Origin: Dichomitus squalens LYAD-421 SS1
Lineage: Eukaryota; Basidiomycota; Agaricomycetes; Polyporales; Polyporaceae
DNA: 64,000 bases
Direction: 5' to 3'
NCBI RefSeq assembly: GCF_000275845.1
Contig: NW_006766892.1
Span: 49,800 to 113,799 of the forward strand
Shown here: positions 10,992 to 22,152 of the stretch, piece after piece
Layout of the letters: the number at the start of each line of letters is the position of its first letter
How positions within the stretch are numbered: the first letter of the stretch is position 1
Notes under the pieces: generated by a model
The model's database searches: none
The model's input: only the letters and a program-made list of their open reading frames with translations
Told to the model about the DNA's origin: nothing
Translations under genes and position numbers: made by a program

Positions 10992-13900
10992 ATGAAGGAT
11001 GCTAAGCAACGTGCGAAGTCTGATACCGTCGTGCCATCAGGGCGAGGGACATACGCAAAACAAGCCTGCAGCCATTGTAGGAAAAGGTGCGTCCAACCTT
11101 ATTTCCTCGCAACCACGCCCCTGATTCCTCCGACAACGCCACGATGTTCTCAGGAAAAGCAAGTGCGATGGGCGGGCTCCTGTATGTGGTCCATGCGAGA
11201 AGGCGGGGCGAGCTTCAGAGGTGCGTATATGACGACTACATCACATGTACTGCGATCTCTCACCTCGCTTCTTTTCCGTGTTGCTGCAACATTACCTTGC
11301 CTCGCAAACACAATAATTTTCTACAACCTGAATAGTGTACCTGGGGAAAGGAGACTGCCAAGAAGGCTCGTACGCAGCAGCACTTTGAGTCTCTCGAAAA
11401 TTACATTCGCGCACTCGAGGCCAAGGTGAAGGACCTCCAGGCCGACCTCGAGTACTGCCGGAAACAACATGGCGGTCCTCCTAATGCTCATTCACCATCC
11501 GACTCCTTGGAGGTTGCGGCAGCATCTATTGTTCCGCGACAAGACTCTTCCGAGCCCGAGGTGTCCTCAGACAACGAGGGTGGAGGTAGCACAAGTGGGG
11601 AGTCGGGTATTGAAAACCTCATAAGCCCCACACGGCATCTTGTGGTAAGTCTGCTTTGTACTGAGTCATCCCTCGTCCCCCTTCGAACCCGTCAAACGTC
11701 GTACTCCATTGCGCCTTGCGTTGGGTACGCCAGGGGCGTATTCCATCGATCGCGCCTTCCCTCGCTCTCGCTGTGTAAGGGCCTCGGTGGCGTATCATAC
11801 TGCGGTCGCATCTCACCACAACCGAGCTGGTCCGGAGAATCTCAAACGTAAACCTTGGCTCGAGCTTCTACGTTGAGGCTAGCTGTCGCATGTCCGAGCG
11901 CGGGAAGTTCGAAGTGTCTCTCCGCCCATTTTGACACCTTTCCATGTCACTTGGCATCACGAGTAGTTTATGAAGTGCCCCCATGACAATCCACATTCCC
12001 ATCCTATCACATTTGACCTATTTGCATATCATTAACACCCGCTGACAGCTTCAAGACACCGACCTTGAATATCACGGACCGACCTCCGTCTGGCGTCTAG
12101 GTGCACAACGCGCCTCTCCTGCAGCTAGCGACGCCAAGAAGTCGACCTCGCCCGAGCCCCCCAACTCCTCTACCTCCTCTACCTACTTCGACTGGTCGCG
12201 GTATTTACCCCCAGAAGTTCCCCTCTCGCGCCAGGAACATGACCGCCTCCTCGAAATCCTCTGCAAGTTCAACATGTGTTGGGGCCTCCGCATCATCCCC
12301 GAGCTCTTCCTCCGCGACATGCATCGCGCGCTCAGCGTCCCACCTACCCCGCAGCCACCCCGATCGGCGCACTACAGCCCTATGCTGCACAATGCCGCTC
12401 TCGCGCTTGCGTGCTCCTACTCGGACGACCCTGTGCTCAAGGACATACGCAGCCGGCGGCTATTCGCGACGCGCGCGAAGAAGTACATCGAGGGCGAGTG
12501 CCAGAAGCCCACAATCGCGCTCGTCACCGCGCTCGGGACGCTTGCCCTCTTCCACTCGGTATGCGGGGAGCAGTCTCTGGGGTACTTGTATTTCGGTGAG
12601 TCGGCTTTGGGGCAGTGTGTCGGCCGAAAACACATGACATGCTGAATTGGTCGTGTAGGCATGGCCGGGCGCATGAGCCAATCTCGTAAGTCGTAGAGAT
12701 TTACCACATCGGTCGTTCGTTTCCGAGCCGAGCCGATTTATTCCGTGTTTGCATAGTGGGCTTGAAGATCGACTGTTCGCCTTGGGTGAAGCAAGGGTTG
12801 ATCACGCAGGAGGACATGCTCGACCGCAATTGGTCGTACTGGACGATCTTCAACCAGGACATCTTGTGGTCCCTGTACGTCGGGCGCGAGTGCTGCGTGA
12901 CCCCGCACCCGAAGGACGCACAGTTCCCGGTGCCGTTCGTGGGCAGCGAGGTAGATACTGCGCCATGGTATTGGGCGCCCAGCAAGTTGCCGCCACAGCC
13001 GAGCAATGTGGTCAAGTGTTTTGAAGCGACCTGTGATCTGATGGTCATCGCGAGGAGGATTTTTGACTTTGTGTGGGTATCGCTATGGATATCGGGCGTG
13101 TTTCCACAGACGATTAACGTGCTTCTCAGCAACGGTCTTGGTCCTGGCTCAAAACGGGAGAGCACTCTCCAGACGGTCAGCGAGTTGGAGTACGTATTCT
13201 TACGAGAGGACGCCATGAGAGCTCATGACTAATGGTGATGCTTCAGTATCCAGCTCAACAATTGGAAGGACTCTCTACCGCCGGATGTTGACTTAACTGC
13301 TGCCAGTCGTCCGAGTGCGTTGCCCCACAGACTTATGCTGCATCTTGCATACTGGTGGCTATTGCTGCTACTGCACCGACCATTCTACCGCAGAGCCAAG
13401 TCAGGAAGCACAGGTCCGGACATTGATCATGTCAAGGTGGGCATTCACGTCTCAACACTGGCACTTCATGAGACTCACGTCATAGCGTCTAGCTCCGGAA
13501 TCGTGCAAGCGATAACATCATGCTCCTCCTCGGCATATGGAACGAGAAGTATTCCTTGCGATATGTCCCTATCACCCTCATGCAAGTTGCCTACTGTGCG
13601 GGCACCGCATTCGTCCTTTCCGCCGTACAAGCGACCTCTGGCCCTCGTCTTGGCCGCGTCGCTCTCAGCAGCGCGCTCACGCAAGCAGAGCAGTGTATCC
13701 GCTACCTACTTATTTCAGGCCAGTCGTTCGAGTGTGCGAACCATGTTGCGAGCATTCTCTCCAATCTCCTTCACGATCAGCTCCGTCCACGGCTACTCAT
13801 GCGCACGCTTGAGCCAAAAGACCTCGTCACCAGTGGTCCTGGCCAGGATCGCGAACATGGCGAGCACCCCCCATATTCCCCGTCCAGCGAGGGCGGTCTG

Positions 13901-14524
13901 ACTGCCGTCACGGCTGAGGGTGCAGACTGTTTCTCGCTTGCCACTACGATCTCCAGTCTCGACGCGCTCCTCAACCAGTGTCGGAACACTGCCGCCGCGC
14001 ACTCGTACTCGCCCGACTGGAATCCGCAGGAAGGCTTCCCCCTCCCGGGCCTCGTGCAGCCGCAGCCACCATCTGCATCCTCGTCCGGCGCCGTCGGGAC
14101 GAACGCGGGGTATAACAACGGTCAATTTCAATTGGACTTCTCGCAGCTCTCTCGGATTCCCGAGGACGTGGAGATGGAGTGGGGCGGAATCGGCGTTGGC
14201 ATGGATCTTGGCATCATGGGCGGCCAGCCTCTCTCGAATAGGCCGTACATGGCGTTCGACATCCCCGAACTGTCCGCCGCCGTCCGCGTCGGACCGGACG
14301 CGACGTTTGCTGATGTCGACGCACCACCGTTTGACCCCGAAATGCTCAGGCAATCTGCGCCGTCCACCGCCCCTGCAAGGACGCCGCAGAGCGCTGCGAC
14401 GGCGTTGGCGCACGGCATGCAGCTGGATTTCAACCAAGACGAGTTGGCAGTCATGGACCAACTCATGCACCAACAGATGAGGCAGAACTTAGCGTTCCAG
14501 TCCACACGGTATCATGGTATGTGA
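10992..14524 (+). CDS. Zn(II)2Cys6 transcription factor with fungal-specific regulatory domain
   Basis: Nine exons (10992-11086, 11154-11220, 11336-11644, 12049-12595, 12659-12685, 12757-13072, 13130-13189, 13247-13436, 13493-14524) give 880 residues. The zinc cluster spans exons 1-3: CSHC, KC, VC, GPC, then a final Cys in ECTW, i.e. Cys-x2-Cys-x6-Cys-x6-Cys-x2-Cys-x8-Cys. A coiled coil (FESLENYIRALEAKVKDL) follows. The middle homology region (Fungal_trans) is seen from about GLRIIPELFLRDM through EATCDLMVIARRI and WNEKYSLRYVPITLMQ. The C-terminus is Gln/Pro/Asp-rich and may activate transcription. It acts in the nucleus. Overall form recalls NirA/NIT-4-type nitrogen regulators or related factors, and the divergent amino-acid permease fits, but the target pathway is inferred only. 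Confidence 0.87.
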
Positions 14525-14869
14525 TATGTAGACCCGGGCCTTTTCGTGGATGCTTGTGCATGGAGTGGGGGAAGGTTGTGATGAACTTCTTGACGTATTA
14601 ATCTCGAAATGTCGTATCGTGTTGGATAACGCCTTGTATAATAGGACGTCTGGTAACTTTTGTACTCTATAATCACATCTACATTTCCCCCACACGGTGC
14701 GTGCAAACGTCGGGTCGATCGCTGGTCCAAGGACGATACCACAGGTGCGTGCAGTTGTATATGGTTCCAACGTAATGCGTCAACTACAGATATATTCTGT
14801 TTTTGATCAAGGAGTACGACACCAAGAAGCACGAGCACAGCGGGTCAAAGCTACATCAACACTAGAACC
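14525..14869. other. Convergent 3' intergenic region
   Basis: Lies between the ends of the transcription factor (plus) and glyoxal oxidase copy 2 (minus). No gene or strong hairpin seen. Confidence 0.4.
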
Positions 14870-16712
14870 CTACTCCAAGGTCGGGGGTGAATTCCCGCTG
14901 CCCATCATAACCCACGCTCCCTCACTCGTGACGTCGTTGATGGTGAGGAAAATGTTCGCAGGTCCCGGTGGGTAAACGCGGCCATTCGGCGGCGTTATGA
15001 AGGTGAGTGACTTCTTGTCGGCAGATATCTTGGCGTCCATAAAGACGAGACGGGCACTGGAGTGAAACGCATGGCTGGAGAAACCGAGGTCCATGAGCGC
15101 AACTGTAGCTCAAGCGTAAGCGGCGTAACAACGTAAACTCAGGTCAGGGCTACGAACCTTGCACCTTCGCTCCAGGGCGGGTCAGTTCCTGGGGCAAGTC
15201 GATGGGGACAGTTACGGAGCTGTTGAACTTGAGGTTCTTGGGCGCGCTCAAGATCTTCGGGCGGTTGAGCTGCATGAAAGGCGGATCGAGGGTTTGCACT
15301 TTGAACGTTGAGGGGAAGGGCACAGTCAAATTCGTGTTGCCGTTTGGGTTGCTTCCAGCAATGAGGAAGTTGCCTTGGGGCGTGAGCGTGACACTCGAGT
15401 GGTATAGCCGAGGGATGGTGCTGTTAGGCATGCCTGCGTTGGTAATGCGTTGTCCGAGCGGGAGATCGGGCGTGTAGATGGAAGGGACGAAGACAGGGTG
15501 ATCAGCGTTAGAGTTTCCAATGGCGTCGGGAACCTGATTGAGTGCTGCGAAGCCGGTCCCTGCACCATTCGTGATGAGGATTTGGCCGTTGGGAATATGG
15601 ACAAGCTCTGGCATGGTGCGACCCTCGAGCATGTGCTCGACCTCCCAGCCCTTGGCGATTCCTTCGGACGTGAGGGTGATACGCGAGCACTGTGAGGTGG
15701 CCGGAGTTTGAGAAGAGAGAAGCGAAGGGTCGAGAGGGTCGGTTGCAGTTCCTCCGCATACGAGCACCTCAGGTGTATAGTCAGGAGGCGAGAGAGGGAG
15801 AAGGATGGCAGAGCCGTCAATGGGGTTTGTAACGCGGACGTTGTTTGGGATGTCGGGGAGGATGGTCTCTGTGTTCGCCTCAATATCATAGATGATCGAC
15901 TGGTTGTTGGCAACCATGAATACCTTGCCATCGGGCAAAGCGAAGGCACTAATGCAATGTAAATATGCTAGATCGGACTCATCAAGGGACGTGAGAGGCC
16001 GGTACACACCGAGGGAACAAGTTCGCGGGAAGACTCCTCTCCAGGAACGCCGATGGACGTACTATAGACTCCTTCGGTGGGAAGAACTCGAAGCTGTTCT
16101 CGGGATCAATGTTATAGAAGTCGGCGTTGACGTGCGTCCCTCCGATGATCAAGAGGCTACCATCGAAGATACGGATTGAGGATGGGTACCACCGCTTGGC
16201 CAACAGATGAAGCGTCGCAGGGTCCTCGAAGAGCGTGCAGCCGTCGCCAGTCGGTGATGCGCACGGCTCAAAGATGCGGATGGCTTGGTTTCCTGGCTGG
16301 ATGGCTGGATTTCCAACAAATCCGCGCGGGTCACCGCCCACGCTAGCCTACGACACTCTAGTCACCAAATCATCCTGCCCGAAACAGTTCCTTAACTCAC
16401 CATGGTGCCGTTACTGAGCAGCGCACCGCTAGCGCAGAACGAGTTTGTGAGGACATCGAGAGGCCTCACTGTACTCGTCTCGAGGTTCCAAAGCGCGCCC
16501 CAAGCCGAGTGGTTGTTGATCTGTAGCGGGTCGTCCGAAGCACGATCGAAGAAGACGACCAATGTAGGAGACACTACTATCGCCTCCAGTGCGACGATGC
16601 CAGACGTCTCATTCTTGAGGTTGAACTCCCACTTAGGAGCCGCTGGCGCAGACGGAGCCGTGAGTGCGTAGGCGATGAGGAGACTGACAAGAGAGAAGAG
16701 TGACCGCTTCAT
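14870..16712 (-). CDS. glx: Glyoxal oxidase (copper radical oxidase), copy 2
   Basis: Four exons (16712-16401, 16347-16010, 15948-15158, 15102-14870) encode 557 residues with intron positions identical to copy 1; exons 2 (338 nt) and 4 (233 nt) also have the same lengths. The signal peptide is [20 protein letters not shown]. Catalytic residues are present: Cys in NSFCASG, Tyr in KRWYPS, Tyr-His in RLYHSS, His in FSSHAFH. The start at 16712 is preferred over an in-frame ATG at 16772, which would put 20 hydrophilic residues in front of the signal peptide and leave only about 10 bp from the TATA box. Copy 3 lies 668 bp upstream in the same direction, so the two form a tandem pair. Role as for copy 1: secreted, aldehyde-dependent H2O2 production. 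Confidence 0.93.
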
Positions 16713-16781
16713 CCTGGAGGCAGAAGTTTTCCCGTGTTGTTGGATGCGCTCCCTCCACAGAGCAGGGAACATGGGTCGAAG

Positions 16782-16790
16782 CTTTTATAT
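16782..16790 (-). promoter_or_regulatory. TATA box of glyoxal oxidase copy 2
   Basis: Minus-strand ATATAAAAG lies 70-78 bp upstream of the chosen ATG at 16712 and supports that start. Confidence 0.6.
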
Positions 16791-17380
16791 TGTAATCCAT
16801 CGGAAATAAATCCGACGGTACTCCTGTGCGTGCGTCCGCTGATCCTTGTAGTGGGAGAATTTATCATCAGCGTGCTTTCGTGGCCTGGGGACGGGAGGCA
16901 GACACCATTTCCCTGTGGCTCGTTGAGAACGTGCATGGCGTTTTCAGCATAAGTGCCTCGCCCTCGGCCACGCTCGCGTTCATATCCTCCCACGGTCAGG
17001 CGGCGTGGTATGCGCAGCACTACCTATAGCGCATGTGGGGGACAAGTGGGACCCGCAATTTATTCGGGTTGGCGCAACAGATTCTCCGTTACTCGCTCCG
17101 ATGCGAAGGCAGTCGAGACAGAACATCCTTTGATTATAATGCCGACGCTCTGGGTGAGTAAGAGGCTCATAAGCAAGCTGCGGCACAGCGTCGACACGAC
17201 GGACCGGAGAGTATAAGGCCTATTGATCCAGTGGTGAGAATAACTTCTTCCCACCATTCAATGCCGAGCCAGACACAATGCCATGGAATTCCTACAGACT
17301 TGTCTCCGACATATTCCGATAATAATCACACTGAGCAGACGCAGCCGAACCGAACATGCCGATGGGATGCTTCCAACTAC
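16791..17380. other. Intergenic between glyoxal oxidase copies 2 and 3
   Basis: Upstream region of copy 2 and downstream region of copy 3. No further gene recognised. Confidence 0.4.
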
Positions 17381-19246
17381 TCACTCCAGAGTCGGAGGAG
17401 AGTTCCCACTACCCATCATCACCGAGGCACCCTCATTGGACACGTCGTCCATAGTCAAGAAGACGGTGGCAGGGCCAGGCGAGAAAACCCGACCACGCGG
17501 AGGCGTGGCAAAAGTCAGCGACTTCTTGTCCTCTGAGATGGTGGCGTTCATGAAGACAAGCCGTGCACCGGTGTGGAAGCCATGGGTGGAGAACCCAAGG
17601 TCCATGAGCGATGCTATCGTCAAGCATCCAGTGCATCAGCGGCTTATATCCGGAAACACTACCTAGACGACTGAGCCGCATACCTTGGATCTTGGCAGTG
17701 TCATGACCGAGAGAGTCCGGGATAGACACCGGGACAGTGACGCTGCTGCCGAATGCGAGCTTCTGGGGAGCGCTAAGAATCTTCGGTCGTTCAACGAACC
17801 TGAACGGGGGGTCGAGCGTTTGCACCCTGAACTCTCTCGGGAACTTGATGCCTGGTCCAGTGGAGTTGCTCCCCCCGTTCGGGTTGCTCCCTGCGATGAG
17901 GAAGTTGCCCTGCGGCGTCAGGGTGATGCTGGAGTGGTACACGCGCGCGATCCCTGAACTTGGCATGCCGTCGTTGCTGAACTGCCTCCCTTGGTGTGCG
18001 GACGGCGTGTAGAGATCGGGCACGAGCACGGCGTGATCCGAGTCGGACGTCCCGACAGGGTCCGCGACGCCCCCGATACCGGCGAAGCCGGTCGCCGCGC
18101 CGTTCGCGATGAGGATCTGGCCGTTGGGGAGGTGAACGAGCTCGTGCAGGGTGCGGTTCGTGAGCATGTGCTCGATCTCCCAGCCCTTGGCAATACCCTC
18201 GGGTGTGAGGGTGATTCGGTAGCACTGGGAACTTGCGGGGTGTTGGCTGGAAAGGTTCTGTTCGGGGGTACGGTCATCCATGTTTGAGCCCCCGCATACT
18301 GGGACCTCGGGAGTGAAGTCGGGTGGGGAGAGGGGTAGAAGGATGGCAGAGCCGTCTGTCGGGTTGGAGACGCGGACGCCATTCGGGCTATCAGGGAGAA
18401 TGGTCTCCGTGTCGGTCTCGACGTCATATATGATCGACTGGTTGTTGGCCACCATAAAGACGGAGCCATCGGGCAAGGCGAGAATGCTGCGGCAGCACAG
18501 CACAAGCCATGGAATCGGTACGTGATTATCATTGTCCAGAAACAAACACCCACCGAGGGAACAGGTTCGTAGGCAGACTCCGTTCCAGGAAAGCAGACGG
18601 GCGGGCGGTCTGCTCCTTACGAGGGAAGAACTCGAAGCTGTTGGCCGGATCAATGTTGTAGAAAGCCGCCTCCTCGTGCATACCCCCGACGATGATGAGA
18701 CTGCCGTCGAAGATGCGCGCAGTCGAGGGGTACCACCGCTTCTCGATTAGAATGAGGTTAGGATCCTCGAAGAGAGTGCATCCCTCTCCCGTGAGCGATG
18801 CGCATGGATCGAAGAGACGGATTGCCTGAGTCCCGGGCTTGATGATTGGGTTCCCGGGAAATCCCATCTGGTCTCCACCAATGCTAACCTACACTCGATA
18901 TCAGCTATAGAACGTACGCTGCACGCAAGCATCCCATGCTTACCATCGTGCCGTTGCTCAGGAAAGCACCGCTACCACAGAAGGAGTTGGTGATGACGTT
19001 CAAGGCCGTGACCTCGGCCGTCTGGAGATTGAAAAGAGCGCCCCATGCGGAGTGGTTGTCGATCTGGAGAGGGTCGTTGGATGGACGGTCGAACCAGAGC
19101 GCAAGGTTGGGGTTGACGATCACCGACTCGAGGGCGACGATGCCGGACGACTGAGCTTTGAGGTTGAACTGCCATTCTGGGGCGCTGGACGAGGGAGAAA
19201 CCAATGCTGAAGACACCGAGAGGAGTGAGAGGATAGACGGCTTCAT
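17381..19246 (-). CDS. glx: Glyoxal oxidase (copper radical oxidase), copy 3
   Basis: Four exons (19246-18944, 18888-18554, 18486-17684, 17613-17381) again sum to 557 residues. The signal peptide is [20 protein letters not shown]. Catalytic positions are conserved: Cys in NSFCGSG, Tyr in KRWYPS, Tyr-His in ARVYHSS, His in FSTHGFH. Exon 2 is one codon shorter than in copies 1 and 2, matching copy 4, while exon 3 is longer, so total length is kept. The ATG at 19246 is chosen because an in-frame ATG at 19273 would sit only about 20 bp from the TATA box and precede the signal peptide. Same extracellular role as copy 1; the altered residues beside the copper histidine (THGFH rather than SHAFH) may affect substrate range, which is inference. 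Confidence 0.92.
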
Positions 19247-19290
19247 CTTAGCATGATTTGCTGGTGTGGCCACAACTACTTGCTTGAAGG

Positions 19291-19299
19291 CCTTTATAG
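19291..19299 (-). promoter_or_regulatory. TATA box of glyoxal oxidase copy 3
   Basis: Minus-strand CTATAAAGG lies about 46-53 bp before the ATG at 19246. Confidence 0.55.
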
Positions 19300-19993
19300 C
19301 TGATTCGTTCGCCTACAGTTGAGGTGGAGATGAACTTTACGACCAGTATAGGCTCTAACCACACCATGGCCTCTCAACTTTGTGCAATCAGGACAAGGTC
19401 ATGAGTGCATCGAGGCGCCACACATCAAGCCCAGTGGTATGGTGTGCAAGCTCACAGCTGCACCCACGACTCCGATCATCGTGGCGCCGTCATGGCTAAT
19501 AGTAGAGCGCTGCTGTCTGTACGGGCGATGTTGTGCTGGACAGAAGGAACTGGCTTGGGTAAGGCGATTTGATGGAATACACTCACCGATATGCTGCAGC
19601 AGCAAGATAGAAGGTGGCTACACCTTCGACGCCCACTAGCGTAAAGTTTGGGGTTCGACTCAGACGAGCACATGATTGAGCTCATGCACAATGCATGGAC
19701 TTGGCGTGGACGCCCCCCGAGCGACGAGTGTAAGGCCGCCAATCAGCCTAGCGCTATAGCAAGAAGCCAGATTGTCTCGTGGCAAGGAAGAAGCTCAGTA
19801 TATTTCAAGACAGCATACGAATATACATGGTCACTCAGCGGCAAACTTCGATTCACAGCACAGGCACAAGCGGCTCACCGCTACAAGCCAAATCCAGTAA
19901 CAGTGAGCGTACCCACCCCTGACGCAGAACGGCTTCAAATCCCGGTCGGGGGGATGAAGGACGAGGTTGGTGTTTGGGCGTTGGACCCACAGT
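19300..19993. other. Intergenic, no recognised gene
   Basis: A 148-codon plus-strand frame at 19648-20094 has no recognisable domain and overlaps the antisense of the next gene; judged spurious. Otherwise nothing seen. Confidence 0.4.
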
Positions 19994-21769
19994 TCAAAGC
20001 TTCGCTTTCTGGTCCCCGCGCTCTTCGACGACCGGGTTCACGAGCGTGCCGATGCCGCCCCCGACCCATACGCTCATGTCATCGGCATCCTTGAGGTACA
20101 CAGGCGGCTTCTTCACGAAACCGACGCCTTTCGGGGTTCCGGTCATGATAATGGAGCCAGGGAGGAGGGTCGTACCCTGGGAGAGGAAGGCAATGGTCTG
20201 GCGGACGCTGAAGATTTGGTCGCTGAGCAAGGTCGGGGGTGACCCCTGATGAGAAAAGGGCGTGTACGGGAGAGCGGATGGTGTCTTACGCGGTAGTACC
20301 GTCCTGAACTGTCTTCCCATTCACGACCGTCTTCAGGGGCACCTTCTGAGGGTCAGGGAATGCATGGGCGGCAACGAGGCAGGGACCGATGGGAGTCGTG
20401 TTGTCTAAGTATGGGCGATGAGCAGTTTGCGCGAACAAATGAGAAGAAATGCAGTACCGTATCCCTTTGAGAAATTCCACTGCGAAACGGCCATTTGGTG
20501 ATATCTGAACGAGATCTATTTGGGACCAATGAGGTTGTGCGGAGCGTGCAGGAAGGTAAAATATGCCAACATCGTTCCCAGCTGTGTATGCAATAACATA
20601 GTCGAGCGCCTCAGCCTCAGGCACGTTCTTGGCAGGTTTACCGATGACAACGGTGAGTTCAACCTCGTAATCCGGAAGGTGTTTCTCCACGGGCTGAACG
20701 TGCTTCGGGATAGTGACTGGGACTTCAGGACCAATCAGAGCATTGACCGGCTTGTAAAAGAGCACAGGATAGCTGTGAAAATATATGTCAGCCCTCCGGA
20801 ATACGGTGGCAGTCGTACGTTTCAATTCATGTAGCTACTGCTGCTATGTCAGGGATAGATCCCCCTCTGCCGGTTGAGGCCGAACTAGATAACAGTGTGC
20901 GTGCGGCTCACGCAGTCTGGATATACACGTAAGCTGTAAATTGTGCAACTCTGAAGCGACTCTTGTGCAGCGTGCACGACCGGCAAAGCACTGCGGTACA
21001 AGTGTGAAGACATGCAGAACACAACGGACTAAGGTGTCTTCAGCACTTCCGACCAGTTTCTTTCTGCGAGGTGTTTTCATAAGCGCTAAGTGGCCTGGTG
21101 ATTTACTATGGGATTGCCTGAATAAATGATGATGACAGGGAGACATCGTCAAGTATATGGCCAACCCGCATAGTTGCATCTCTGGAGGTCCAACCGGAGG
21201 CAGAAGCAGTTACGCATGTGATATTGTGATATGCCCTCGACACGCGGTGCCGCGTTCCTCGATGAACGGGAACATGAGAATAGAAAGGAATCACGTACGT
21301 CGGCTTGGCCAAGTTCGCCTCAGCCTACAAGTCCGCGGCTACGTCAGCCGTGAGCGCGAGGGACATTGAGGATATACCCACAGCGTGATCCGCGTAGTTA
21401 AGACCCAGGCAACGAACAAGCCCAACTTCTTCCCTGGAAAGCGGTGCGAGTAACTGCTTGACAGTGAGTATGTTCTTCGTGACTTGAGCCGCGGGGTCGA
21501 GCGCAGAACCAGCAATTTCGTACGCCTTGATTGGCTTCTTCTGGTGAAAGGCAAGACCAACTGCAAGCCACACCTTGAGCAAGTTCAACGGTTGCTGTAA
21601 TGAGGCCACGGAACATACCATCAAGCTTGGGATCCACAGGTTCACCGATGTGCACCTGAGCGGTTTCCGCCGCTACGAAACGGATGAGGCGAGTCCATTG
21701 CTATGCATACAGTCAATGCGGATTGCCCCCTGAAACAGAGGGATCGCTCACCGTCTTGACCGGCGACAT
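19994..21769 (-). CDS. Fumarylacetoacetate hydrolase family protein
   Basis: Minus-strand exons, from the ATG at 21769 to a stop at 19994, give about 310 residues. Recognisable FAH-fold blocks are RCLGLNYADHA, YPVLFYKPVNALIGP, DYEVELTVVIGKPAKNV, YTAGNDISFRYHQ, TTPIGPCLVA, GTTLLPGSIIMTGTPKGVG and GGIGTLVNPV. The Glu-x-Glu of YEVELTV and the Asp of GNDIS are the usual metal ligands. Relatives hydrolyse C-C bonds in acylpyruvates, fumarylpyruvate or carboxymethyl-hydroxymuconate derivatives during aromatic breakdown; the precise substrate is unknown. Most introns are 50-60 bp, but the one at 20773-21298 is 526 bp. Splice joins ending GND|ISFRYHQ and TAD|QIFSV restore the family sequence and support the model. 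Confidence 0.85.
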
Positions 21770-22152
21770 GGTGGTGGTACGAGGGCGAGCTGGGAGATGA
21801 GAGCCATGATTGTGGGGCGGCCGGAGTAAGGACTGGGAGCGTGGGTGACCGCGGAGCCCCGGACGATGCGGCGCGTCCCGCGATCACCTGACGGAACGCG
21901 CAGGTCGCGCTACCCGTTTTGCTTATGTAATTCCAGGTTCCGGTTCAACCCATTCCCGCTTTTGGCACCAGCGTTCGACGATCTCGCCACATCCCTCCTC
22001 TGCAACTTGAAGAACCCCAACGACGGAGACCTCCTTTCCTTCCTCTCCGGCGACACATACTTGCTGTTGAGCTTGAGCTTGATCTCTAACCTCATGCATT
22101 GATTGAACCGCCGCATCATCTCCGAACCCTCTTGACTGGCAACAATCGCGCG
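21770..22152. other. Divergent promoter region between FAH-family gene and cdc14
   Basis: No coding sequence recognised. Holds the 5' regions of two divergent genes. Confidence 0.4.

Noticed and set aside
17433..18653. 406-codon minus frame as a complete glyoxal oxidase
   Set aside because: It reads through intron 2 and intron 3 of copy 3; the conserved joins give the 557-residue product instead.
19648..20094. 148-codon plus-strand frame as a gene
   Set aside because: No domain, and its 3' part is antisense to the FAH-family gene.
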